Assembly (NCBI RefSeq): GCF_000218685.1
Contig: NW_006763298.1
Location: 506,049 to 570,048 of the forward strand
Direction of reading: 5' to 3'
Origin: Serpula lacrymans var. lacrymans S7.9
Lineage: Eukaryota > Basidiomycota > Agaricomycetes > Boletales > Serpulaceae
Length of the DNA stretch: 64,000 bases
The position numbers and the translations under genes were made by a program. The number at the start of each line of letters is the position of its first letter. Within the stretch, counting starts at the first letter, position 1. Positions 22,078-32,915 of the stretch are shown piece by piece. The notes beneath the pieces are model-generated. The model was not told where the DNA came from. It saw nothing but the letters and a program-made list of their open reading frames with translations, and did no database searches.

Positions 22078-22338
22078 TTATTCTTTGCCCAGTTCATTCA
22101 CCATTCCAATAGCAGTTCCCCCAAATCCCAAGGCATGAGCATTTGTGACAGTTGGGTGGCTGGTGTTTTCTGCAATAACCGGTAAGTCCATTACTGGTGT
22201 TAGTATCAGTTTAGGGGCATACACTGAAATCACACCCGAGCACTGAATGCTGAGCTGTGGTGGGCGCACGTCATATGCAATCCCGACATGCCTATCCTTT
22301 GGCAATGCAACCATAGGGGCAATCGAGAAATCAAGCAC
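22078..22338 (-). CDS. Hypothetical short ORF inside the KDZ element
   Basis: 86 codons of mixed composition (SIAPMVALPKDRHVGIAYD, then HALGFGGTAIGMVNELGKE). No family is recognised and no partner exon was found. It lies in the otherwise gene-free stretch 21700-22900 of the element. It may be a remnant exon. Confidence 0.22.
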   Translation of the reverse strand: MLDFSIAPMVALPKDRHVGIAYDVRPPQLSIQCSGVISVYAPKLILTPVMDLPVIAENTSHPTVTNAHALGFGGTAIGMVNELGKE

Positions 22339-22930
22339 ACCCTTGGAGTAAACATATTACAGTCCTACATGGTGACATGGTGCATTGTAAACATGTTTGT
22401 GTTCCGAGCTGATTAATGCCTTTCTCCACTATTCTCACTACTTACATTCATTCTTGAGCTGTTCAATGATGGATCAAGTATTTATCTATTGTTGTATGTG
22501 CTACATTTCCTCCCCAATCCAGTAATCATATCAACTCACTGCAAAGAGGAGCCAATGCGCTATCATCACACCAAACCTTCCACGCTCACCAAAGGTAAGT
22601 ACTCGTCACTTGGTGTTATAACTTTTAAATGAAACTAAGCTGACTGTTATCATATATCAGAAACTTTGGCTCACTTGCACGTGATACCAACATTTGCCAC
22701 TGTGATATTGTGATGATCTTTTGTGATTATTATATTTAGTTATCATATTTCTTGCCCCAAAATTCATTTAATGTTGATGCAGGTTTAATATTTGGTGGTC
22801 CTACTAGGCCGTTTTGGCCAAAACACCGGCATATTTTTTTTTATTGGCATGTGTACAAGTGAAGTGTAATACAGAAAAGGTCGGCTCCTCCTCCCCTCCC
22901 CCCCCCAATCAGAGACCCCCCAAGACATAA

Positions 22931-24903
22931 TTGTCACTTCAAAGAAGCAGCCTCTATCCATCCATGTCCAAATTCAATTTCCCTCCTCCAAATGAGATGT
23001 TTCAGGGAATGGCGCAGGATGAAGGCGAGAGGGAGAGACTTTGGAATTTCTTAAACAATCCTCTGGAAGTCCCCCCTGCACTGATAACATCTGGAAATAA
23101 TGGTTTTCGGAGGAACAAGCTGGAGGATTGTACAAGTTATGTACCGGATGCAGACTTAGATGACACAATATTTTGGAGTCGAACCTTGGACCTGTTGTTA
23201 GCCTCTTGGCCAAAGGAGACAAGCTCATCTACGAGATCACCTATAATGCGGGATACACCATACCCCTTTTGGTTCAACCCACTTTCCTCAGAGCCCCAGT
23301 TTCCTGTAGATCACAGGCCAGACAAGATGCCTAGCAGCCCTTGGAGCATACATGAACACCCACCAGCAACCTCCCCACTCCCAGACACCCCGGCAAACAG
23401 TATATCTAACCAGTCAGCCACAGTCGAACCAGATGTGTCAGTCAATTCATCCGACACATTGTCCCCACCTAATCCATCTGGCATGTTGCCCCCACTTGAT
23501 CTATCTGGCATGTTGCCTCCAACTGATTTATTGCAGGGTGCACCAAAAGAGGCTTTTAATATATTCAGCGGCACATTGGGCGCGTCTATCCCTCTTGGTG
23601 ACAGAGCAACACTCCCTTCTGGCAGTGTTCATCCTACAGAGGGGCAATTGGCACAGGCCTCACGCAATCCCACTAGAAGGACATTACCTGTTTGCCCTCC
23701 TCCGCGGCCACTTACTGATGCTGCAAAGGCCTCGAGAAGTATTGCAAGGGAAGTAAAAAACAACATGCTCAAGAAGCTCGATGAAGACATCATTACATTT
23801 GTAAAAGAGCAAAATAATAAAATTATGGACATTGCCAAAAATCATGATGTAAAGGTGGAAAAGGTTAAGAATATGGTAATTGCATACACTCACTACATGA
23901 AGGCGCGAAAACCACAGCTTCACAATGCTATATTACATGCCAAAGCATTAGAAATAGATCCAAGTACGTACTTTACACTTTGCCTGTGGTTATAAACATA
24001 TCTAACTGGTTCTCATATTTAGGTTTGATTCTGGGAGAAAGGAAGGACCTTATTGAGCTACAGAACCACAAAGGACAAAAAAGATCTGTCAGAAGAACAA
24101 AAAGAGGAGCTCCTCCAAAGATTGGCCGACAATCACATACACAAGGCCACAAGCATGCAATTGAACAATGCCACAGCAGCTAGAGACGTTATGTGCACAG
24201 CTGATAGCATGATTAAGGAGGTATGCCCCTATAATCATCTATTTTACATGTATTTTGATTAGGTATTCTGCTAGCTTGATAACCTTTCCTTACAAATGGG
24301 AATGTACGGCTTTTTTTTTGTCACTCCTGGGCATATCAACAATCTTGCACAGCCAACGTGGTACGGCAGTGATAATTCACTGAATTTTCTTCAAGGCGTG
24401 TTCAAAATTGATCCCGGCGAGGTTTCAAGGTTGTTTGCGTTGTGGGCATGCACTTGTAACCAGAGTAAGTCCTTTCCCACTCCACTGGCAAGCTAACTGA
24501 CGATGTATTGTAGACACGTCGGAACGTGATACACTTGCTGTTGTATGCAGCCAATGTGTGGAGTTGATCCAGACTGGCCTCAGTAAGTTTCAAAGCTTTA
24601 TATTCAACAAAGCTAACTACAGACTTCATAGAGCGCTTACTCAACAATGGAGCAGTTTCCATGAACTATGTAAACTACAAGACCGCCATTGTGCAAACCC
24701 ACAAGGTCCGGTTGGTTAATTGGCCCACTAGCCTGAAATTTGTCAATCCATCCTTCATAGGAACTGTCAGTGATATACAAACCCTTCACAACTCCTTAAG
24801 GACTGGTGAGTGCCATTAGGAGAAGCTCACAAGACTCCAACAAATGGCCCATAAACTCGACCTAGAAAGATGTCAAGAGGCTGGAGAAATCATTGGGAAA
24901 CCA
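22931..24903 (+). pseudogene. KDZ accessory gene, agaricomycete transposon-associated family
   Basis: Exon 1 (22931-23964) encodes a P/S-rich N-terminal half with repeated MLPP(L/T)DL units and a lysine-rich helix (AREVKNNMLKKLDEDIITF). Later exons give EEQKEELLQRLADNH (about 24090), GMYGFFFVTPGHIN and PTWYGSDNSLNFLQGVFKID (about 24300), DFIERLLNN, and HKVRLVNWPTSLKF...NPSFIGTVSDIQTL (about 24700). I recognise this as a hypothetical-protein family often found next to transposases in Agaricomycetes; its function is unknown. After GECH at 24818 an in-frame TAG interrupts text that stays protein-like (KLTRLQQMAHKLDLER). Two more TAGs follow (about 24910 and 24953), and the frame shifts near 24060. 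It is probably a decaying gene. Confidence 0.55.
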
Positions 24904-25401
24904 CGAAAATAGCGCTCAGACGCTGGTACCAAGTGCAAGCAAGGAGATGCCTTATAGGGTGGAAGAGGAGCTGCCCCAGCACAAAGAGGCCGTGGAGGGG
25001 TGCAGGGTCAAAGTGCAATGAGCTGAGAGATTGTTGAGAGCTCTGGGGACGGGTAGGATGAGTAGATAGTACAGTACTCACTGACTCGAGGAACATGTCA
25101 TTATATCTATATTCTCTCCAATCACTCAAAGTTGGTCTATGTCTCCATGTTAATTGAGAAAAGGTGCAAAGTGTACAAGAACGATATAAATTCTATGCTA
25201 AGAAGGGCGTTCTCAAGCTTGCTGTGTCAGAAAATGAGCTCGAATCTTTTGAACATCACAGTGTTGCGTAACGTGCGTGACATTCTTGCAATGTCAGGTG
25301 GCGCTGACATGTACAGCAATGACTCTAGACTCAGACGTGTGGCATCTCAGGTTGTTGGTCCTTTTGAGCGTGGCTGCCAAATCCCCGCTGCAAAAATAGC
25401 T

Positions 25402-25512
25402 CACAAACCTCCAAAGTCTCAGATTTATCCAAGAGATATTGAAGGAGGCCTGCAAAGACAATTCAAGAGGATAACTAGCCGTGCAATCAGCCGGAGGTAG
25501 CAAGGCTAATTA
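25402..25512 (-). repeat. KDZ right terminal inverted repeat
   Basis: Reverse complement of 17592-17700. The match stops at TAATTA (25507-25512), directly followed by Plavaka coding sequence (HIDFAKDGW). Confidence 0.9.
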
Positions 25513-26471
25513 TTTGAAAGATTTCATATAGACTTTGCTAAAGATGGATGGAGGGCCTCCAATAAGAGGATTGAAGCTCCTTAAATGATCACCTGGCTAC
25601 TGCATAGGGAAAAAATATTTGCTTTTGAGAGTTATCTTAAAATGAGCATGGAAAAAGATGATGAAGATGTTTTCCTTTGTGCCAAGTCTCAGGATTGTCA
25701 TATCATTATTGCAAAGAATCCAAGCAAATCCCAACAATCACTTATATCTACCATGGAGAAGCACTCCTGCCCAGGCTTTGAGGATGTACTCAAAATCTAC
25801 CTTAATTCAAAATTACAGCAGCCCCATTCCAGAGCACAAACAAGGTCTTATCCTCTTCTATTTCAAAACCTTGATGTTTTCCACTCATTCAAATTCTCCC
25901 TTGAGACTCTTGGAAACAATGTGGACTTATTTGATGACCAAATAGATGCTGTAAAGGCAAAACCCTCAGGTGTTGGTGGACAGCATCCTAGGTTTGATAC
26001 TATTATAGTAATGAACTCCAATGACTGTGAATCAACAGGTTTGACAGGTAAGTTTTATAATATAAAGCTCTATTTACTATCTGTTTAAAAGTTGTACCAG
26101 GCACAAGAAATGGACATCTCAGAGTGATCTTTAAGTTACCTACAACTTTATATGGCACACATAGTGCCCCTTCTAACTGGCCCAAAGATCATTTGGCTTA
26201 TGTTGAATGGTTTAATTGTCTAAGGCCAACAGCTGAAGACAACCATATGATATACTCTGTCACCAAACCTGGGCCTAATGCTTCTGGCTACCTGCCTGGT
26301 GATATTATACCCCTTTCTGCAATTAGACAGGTTTGTCATTTGATTCCAGTCTTTGGGGGAAATAAAGATACTTGTCCGCTCAATTAGACTCACAGTAATG
26401 TTTTGGATGTTTGTACAAAAATTTATCTCAACAATTTTAGTAGTAAATACACTTATCAGACACTATGGTAA
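25513..26471 (+). pseudogene. Plavaka transposase, 3' part
   Basis: It resumes with FHIDFAKDGWRASNKR, continues through REKIFAFESYLKMS, then HPRFDTIIVMN, an intron (about 26048-26093), HLRVIFKLPTTLYG, HLAYVEWFNCLRPT and IPLSAIRQVCHLIPVFG. It ends near 26471 after a premature TAG at 26385-26387. A TGA/TAA disrupts the junction near 25582. About 17 residues expected between this part and the upstream part are missing. In Plavaka proteins that stretch contains a conserved TDNYNTE motif, so the protein would be inactive even if the KDZ element were removed. Confidence 0.85.
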
Positions 26472-26499
26472 ATCCAAATTATGAATATTATTATTTTGT

Positions 26500-26682
26500 T
26501 TTTAGCTAAATCTTGTGCTATAAAGGCTATAATTGCATTGATAGGCTATAGTGACTATAAAAATATCAGTATAGTGCTATAATTGCATTGATAGGGCTAT
26601 GGTTGCTATGAAAGCATCCATATATACATGTAGTGGCTATATAGCGCTATATAGCAAAAGAGTTTTTCCTGATGTATCTTGC
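26500..26682 (+). repeat. H-like A/T-rich repeat with CTATA palindromes
   Basis: Repeated short palindromes (GCTATATAGCGCTATATAGC type), ending in TTTTTCCTGATGTA. The same terminal string occurs at about 60880-60894 in repeat H. In both places it abuts an LTR A fragment. Confidence 0.45.
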
Positions 26683-27246
26683 TTCTCATAGCCCTAACAG
26701 GCTTTTTAACCATCATTACCATTTCATATCACAGATCAGAGACTGGGTAACACTCCCAGTCAGCCAGCACAATGAATAAGGGCTGGTAGTAGAGATCTCA
26801 CTAATCAGCTCCATGCTGCATACATGCCTGGATATATTAATAGATTCTCTAGTCAGGATTGTACCTCATCATGAGGATACGGTTCCTGAACATGCATGAC
26901 ATTCCTATTATTAGTACATTCTCTCACCTGCTGATTAATCCCTGAAATTGTACAATAAGTTGTTCTTTTCTCTATTGGATAGTTTCATCCTCAGACCACT
27001 TTTCTTTTATACCATTTCCGGTCTGAGAGATAGACAATTAGCTATAAAAACCCTACATACTCATGTATTGTTCTTTAGCTTTTTATCACTTGAATTACCT
27101 GCTTTACTCCTCATCAGAAACCCTTGAATTTACTCCCAGTCCTCTACTTGCTACAATCTCTAGCATCTGTCAATCTCAAAACTCATTGTACCGCTTACTC
27201 TTTGCAAGTGCAGTCAGAGACGGGTATTGTTTTTGTTATAGTTTAA
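26683..27246 (+). repeat. Degraded solo LTR of family A
   Basis: The sequence matches the reverse complement of LTR A from CTTCTCATAGCCCT to TTGTTATAGTTTA, with many transitions and small gaps. The U3 arm pair (26991-26997 and 27020-27027) and TATA box (AGCTATAAAAACC, about 27044) are retained. It is truncated at both ends: by the H-like repeat on the left and an inverted E fragment on the right. Confidence 0.8.
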
Positions 27247-27249
27247 CAT

Positions 27250-27658
27250 TGTCAATGATGGGAACTGTAGTTAGAAAACCACACACAAAACAAATCAACA
27301 CACAATCCTCCCAGATTCCACAGAACTTGTTTATGGGCTTTGCCTCCTAGAACAGTGGGTGCTCTGGTTGTTTGTGGGGTGGTATGTATGACGATCCTTC
27401 AAAGTAAAACTCAGAGATGTATGGGTGTGGGTTTCGAGGAGGAGGCATAGTTGAACTATAGAAGATAGGGGCTTTATGACAAGTATAGACGAGCACTACC
27501 TTGCTAATTGTAGCACAAGGTAGGTTTGAGAACGACGAGATGACGAGGTGATGAGATTCCCAGTGATAGCAGGCTCCTGATGCACAAACTGTATCAGGAC
27601 TCTAATCAAAAGGGGTGGTGATAATGACTTTCAAAAGTGACAAGTGACAATGACAGTG
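27250..27658 (-). repeat. Inverted E-element fragment (E0)
   Basis: It begins TGTCAATGATGGGAACTG, the complement of the E 3' terminus, and follows E in reverse through the CACACACAAAAC, CTCTGAGTTTTAC and AGCAGGCTCCTGATG landmarks for about 400 bp. It then stops at solo LTR C1. Confidence 0.8.
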
Positions 27659-27660
27659 GT

Positions 27661-28080
27661 TGTAACAACCAAGAGCTAGTTACTCTGGCGCACACTAAGA
27701 CAAACTATAAAGGTAGTGATGAGGGAGTGGTTACCCCTTAGGTAGGACCAAGTTAGTTGTTGGTATACAACAGGAGGACTCACTAGGGAGTCTCCTTGAT
27801 CTATTGGGGTATTTATACCAACTACAAGCTATTTGTACATGTATACTGTACAGTTGATGGAGGCAGTGGCTGATGATGTCAGAGGGCACAGCCCGTGTAA
27901 CCAGCTCCACTGCATGAGAGAGTTGTAGCTAAAATAAGAAAAAAAAGGCAGTGTAGCGCAAGAAAGTGGAGTTAGAACAAAAAGGAAAGTGCCGAATGGC
28001 ACAGAGTGTGAACTACAGAAAAAGGTTAAAGCGGAGAATGAAAATTAAAGGAAAGGTTCAAAAATTGTGTTATTGTAACA
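27661..28080 (-). repeat. Solo LTR C1
   Basis: 420 bp, TGTAACAACC...TTGTAACA, matching the LTRs of element C. The flanking pentamers GTGGT (27656-27660) and GCGGT (28081-28085) differ by one transition and are probably its target duplication. Confidence 0.8.
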
Positions 28081-28423
28081 GCGGTTATGTGAAGATCCAA
28101 CTCTTTCACCGAACAAACAGAGAGTCAGAAGTTCTAATTCCAAGCAAGGGTCTATCACAGTGAATAAAGATGTAATCAACAGCTAGAGAATATGTATAAG
28201 AGGTAGCTGGTATATATACTATAGAACATGTGTTAGCAATGAGGTGCTGACTGAGCGCCATGTGTAAGGCATGAGGCGTTTTGTAATTATCTTTGTAAGT
28301 AGCTACATTATAGGTCATGTGATTAATCACGTGGCTATAATTAGATAAGATTTGGAGATATAATACATATGATGGGTTCGTTATCAATTGAGATAGGGGT
28401 CTTAGAAGTAAGGGATTGTGACA
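28081..28423 (-). repeat. Partial 3' LTR of element D
   Basis: It ends TTGTGACA directly before a pyrimidine tract (28424-28437, complement TAAGGAGGGGGTAA) that is the polypurine tract of gypsy element D. Its other end is lost at solo LTR C1. Confidence 0.6.
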
Positions 28424-31400
28424 TTACCCCCTCCTTAGGACTCTCGTCCCAAGAGTATGCCTCGAGTTTACCATTTTCCCAGTTAAACAGATTTTTACGG
28501 ATTTTTGGAGTTTCAATGAAGTTTTCAAATGCTTGGAATTGTAATGCAAATTGGATCCTTTGGGGTGCACTAGGGGTTTTTGTATGGAATTATTGTAGGA
28601 GTTTTGGGGAGTTTTTTATATTCCCTTCGGGTTCCCATATGCATTCCTCCTTTGGATATCCTTTCCAATGTACTAGGTATTCTAGTTTATTCCTCTTCAT
28701 TTGTGAATCTAGTATTTCTTCTATTTCATACTCTTTCTGTCCTTCCACTATTGCTGGTGGTGGCGGCTTTGGCTTTTGTTGTGATGGGAATTTAGTTTTT
28801 TGGAATGGGGTTAAAACGGACTCACTGATTGCTGGATAGACATTTTGCCACTTTCCGGGGAGTTGGAGTTTGTAAGCTCCTAATCCTACTTTCTTCTCTA
28901 TTTCAAAAGGGCCATGTCTTTTGTCATCAAGTTTCTTTGTTGGTCTGTCGGTTTGTATATGACTGGCTTATACATATACTTTGCCGCCAATTTGATACTC
29001 AATCAGATCTATTTCCTTTTTGTCATATTGTTTTTTCATGTTTTCTGCGGCTTTATATAGTGATTTTTCTGCCGCCTCTCTGCTTTTCTTCATTCTTTCT
29101 ACAAACTCTTCCACACTCTCGCTCTTCACTTCCTTTCTAGTGTCTGTTCTCGTTTTTGGATGTTGACCACTATTTAGATAAAATGGGGAGTAGCCAGTTG
29201 CATTGTGTTTTTTGTTGTTGTATGAAAGTTTTGCAAGTGGTAGCCATTCTTCCCAGTCTGTCTGTTTGTGGTTTACAAATATCCTGAGATACTGTTCTAT
29301 CTCTTGGTTCACTTGTTCAGTTTGTCCATCCGTCTGTGGGTGATAAGCTGTAGATGGATTCCCTTTGATATCTAGATGGGTATAGAGATCTTTGATAAAG
29401 TTTGAGACGAGTTGAGTCCCACAATCTGAGATTCCTTTGTTAGGTAATCTATGGTGTCTGAAAATGTTGTCTCTGAATAATCTCGCTACTCCTTCTGGTG
29501 TAAGCTCTGCTTGTGTTGGTATGACTCGGATCATTTTCAAAAATTGGTCCACCACTATCATAATCATATTATAGCCTTGTGATTCTGGTAGAGGTCCTGA
29601 GAGGTCGACAGTTATGATTTCCCAGGGTTGTGTAGGGATTTCATTTGGATGGAGTGGTGCTGCCTTTTTCTGATGAATTGGCTTGGTTTTTTAACATGTT
29701 TCGCATCCTTCAACATATCTTTTGATGTCTCTGTCCATGTATGGCCACCAGAATTCTCGTGTGATGAGTTTTTTTGTTTTGTATTGTCCTGGGTGACCGG
29801 CTATGATAGAGTCGTGATTTCTGTGTATGATTTTCCCTCTGAGCTTTGCGTCTTTTGGGGCATACATCCTTCCTTTGAAGAATATGAATCCTTTGTGATC
29901 TTTTCACCATCTGTCCTCTCTCTTCTCTATTTTGTCTTCAACCTTTTTTACTAAATTATTCACATTTGTCATTCTCTTTTTTATCCATTTATACATTGTT
30001 ATGTTCTCTTTGTCTGTCCTGGCTATCTCTTCTCTTTGTTCAGGTGTGAGGGTCATTCGTATAAAAAGTTCTGCTTTTAGTATGATGACATCCTCATTCT
30101 CTTCCGCCCCCCTATCATGATCAGCTCGTCTCAAGAGTAGATCGGCTTTGATGTGTTTGGTTCTGGGATTGTGGTGTAGTGTGAATTTATAGTTGCTCAA
30201 CTCTGTGACCCATTGTGCCTGTCTTTGATTGAGCTTTTGAGGTTGTTTGGAATATAAGAGATTTTGGTGGTTTGTCCAGATCTCGAAATCCTCTTTTGCA
30301 TCAATCAAATAGTGTCTCCACTCTTCTAGTGCCATCATAATGGCTAGGAGTTTTTTATTGTAAATTTTGTAATTGTGTTCCATTGGATTTAACACTTTTG
30401 AGAGATATGCAATAGGTTTTCATATACCATTCTGTTGTTGTGATAGTACTGCTCCCATAGCAAAATCACTACTATCTGCTTCTACTTTGTACTTTCCGTC
30501 ATTGGCTGGTAAGGCAAGGACTGGGGTGGAACTAACTCGATGTTTGAGTTCTTTAAATGCTGTTAGTTGTTCCGGTCCCCATGTGAACTCTTCTTTTCCA
30601 GTCAATTTGGTCAGTGGTTTGGCAATCAACCCAAACCCTTCTATGAAGTGTCTATAGAAATTGACAAAACCTAAGAATGCTTGTACTTCCTTTTTTGACT
30701 TGCATTCTGGCCAGTCTAGAATTCCTTTTACTCTAATTGCATCCATGCAAATTTCATTTTGTGATATGATTAAACCAAGGTATTCTACTAAGGTTTCTTC
30801 GAAATCGCTTTTTTCCGGTTTTAAGTATAGGTGATTCTTTTGTAATATATCTAGTACTTGGCGCGTCATTGCCCAATGTTCCTCAATAGTTGTTGTAAAG
30901 ATCATGATGTTGTCAAGGTATATTACAACTTTTCCTTCATCAATCAGATCTTTAAATAATGCATTCATCATCATTTAAAAAGTCACTGGTGGATTTGTGA
31001 GACCACAGAACATTATTAGTGGTTCTTACAGCCCTTTATTTGTTCTGAAAGCTGCTTTCTCTTTGTCTCCTTCCACAACTTAAATTTTGTTGTATTCCCA
31101 TTGTATATCTAATTTTATGAAGTATTTGGCTCCACATAGTTTATCCACTAGTTCATTTATCAATGGTAGTGGGTATCGGATTTTGATGGTGATATTGTTC
31201 AGTTTTTGGTAGTCCTGCACTGGTCTGAGTTTTCCATCTTTCTTTTTCACGAAGAAGAATGGTGAAGCAAAGAGAGATTTGCATGGGCGTATCCTGCCTG
31301 ATTCTAAATTTTCTTTAATAGATTCATCCAATTGTTCTTGCTCTCCTAATGCTAAGGGGTATATACTTTGCGGTCTAGTTTGTGTTCCCCTGGGATTAGT

Positions 31401-32191
31401 TCTATGGCATGATCCCATTCGCGTCTTTCTGGCAGTGCATCAAAACTCTCTTTATCAAATACATCTTTGTAATTGTGGAGATATTTTGGCCCTATCTTAT
31501 CAAAACCTCCTTCCTTCTGATCCTTCCCAGCGGCTTCGGCAAGTTGTTGTGCCTGTAGCCTTTATCATCTGGTAAAGATGTTCTGGAATTTCAGTTTCTT
31601 TGTAATTAAGTAGATCTACCTAGATTAGCTGATCCCCTTCTGGGAAGTCTACTTCTTCAGAGTATGTTTCCGGGTGTTCCTCTGGATCAGAGAGTTAGAC
31701 CTTTTGTTTGCATTCCTCCGGACATCTTTCAAATTCCATATCCAATTTCTTCTAGTCAATAATTGAATAATGTTTTAATAACCATTCATGTCCTAGGAAC
31801 ATTCTTTCACTGCCAAGATTGGTGACAGCAAAATGAATTCTTTTGGAATGGTCATCAATCTCCATTTTGAGTTCAACAAACTCTTTGATGGCTCTGTCTT
31901 TGTTCAGAGTTCTATCGGCATTGTATACTGGTATTGGTCTCAGTATTTTATGTGTCTGATATTTTTGGTTTTTTACAAATTTGGAATCTATGCAGCTTCC
32001 CGTACATCCGCTGTCTAGTAGCACTTGGATCGTCGTTGATCTTTGTGTGTCTAGGGTGGTTAGTCTGCAGGTAATATTCATTTGGTTTCCCTGTGTTCCT
32101 CAAATGTACTTTTTTGGAGTGTGAAGTTCCAAGACAGCTAACTCGGCATCATGTAACGATAATGCATTGAGTCCTTTGATTGTCTCTCTTG
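28424..32191 (-). pseudogene. pol: Element D gypsy pol (3' portion of the element), decayed
   Basis: Right to left on the plus strand: protease LLDSGCTGSCID (about 32020); RT segments (31080-31418, 30420-30974) with YLDNIMIF at the active site instead of YLDD; RNase H (29904-30395, EADSSDFAMGAVLSQQ upstream); an integrase zinc region (about 29690-29900); an integrase core with SDCGTQL and TDGQTEQVN (28968-29567); a chromodomain (EYLVHWKGYP near 28670). At least six frameshifts or stops separate these blocks. The element continues beyond the C composite at 48495. The two halves join in frame across the 5-bp duplication TCTTG. Confidence 0.88.
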
Positions 32192-32589
32192 TGTAACAAC
32201 CAAGAGTTTGTATACTCTGGCGCACAACTCAGATGTAGTGAGGGGAGTGGTTACCCTTAGGATAGGACCAAGTTAGTTGTGGGTAAACAACAGGAGGACT
32301 CGCTGAGGAGTCTCCTGGATCTATTGGGTATTTATATTACTACAGGTTAATTTGTACATGTGTATCATACAGTTGATGGAAGCAGTGGCTGATGATATCA
32401 TGGGGCACAGCCTGTGTGACCAGCTCCACTGCGTGAGTAATTTGTAGCTATAAATAAAGAAAAGCAGTGTACCGCGAGAAAAGCGGAGTTTGAACAAAGG
32501 AAAGTGCCGCATGGCACAGTGTAAAACTATAGAAGAATGTTAAAGAACAGAATGAAACTTAAAGGTCCAAAAAATGTGTTATTGTAACA
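32192..32589 (-). repeat. LTR C2, 3' LTR of the C composite
   Basis: 398 bp, TGTAACAACC...TTGTAACA, followed by TTACCCCCCTT (the polypurine tract on the minus strand) and TCTTG immediately before it. Confidence 0.9.
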
Positions 32590-32915
32590 TTACCCCCCTT
32601 CTAAGGCTCAACTTCCAGGCAAAACCAAGTATTAGAGGTAGTAGTTAAATTTTTGGGCATAGTTTGGAAAAGGGAATAAAAAAGGTTCAAATCCATGCCT
32701 CTAAGCTTCCTTGGAGCTGAGGGATTCTTAGAATAATTTGCGAACAGCATTGCGGGAATTGTCCAGATGGGCTTCTGGTTCCCATGTTCTGTCTTCGTCT
32801 CCATAGCCCTTCTATAGGACTAGGAACTCTAATTTTCCACGCTTCAAGCATGCATCCACCACTCGTTCAACTTCAAATTCTTTTTCACCTTCCTGGGTGA
32901 CTACAACCGGTCCGG

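Larger units (their letters stand above)
17579..25512 (-). mobile_element. KDZ DNA transposon inserted in the Plavaka gene
   Basis: About 7.9 kb bounded by near-identical inverted repeats (17592-17700 and 25402-25512; outer arm TAATTAGCCTTGCTACC). A more diverged inverted stretch extends about 100 bp inward on each side. The transposase is on the minus strand (17990-20960). Accessory genes lie divergently on the plus strand. On the left, about 13 bp (CACGCAAGTCCGC) lie outside the matched repeat and may be the true terminus. The right end lacks them, and about 50 nt of Plavaka coding sequence are also missing there, so a small deletion at the right junction is likely. No target duplication could be defined. 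Confidence 0.82.

Noticed and set aside
27966..28163. Frame of 65 codons rich in K and R within LTR C1
   Set aside because: It lies inside an LTR, crosses its boundary, and is not kept open in other C LTR copies.
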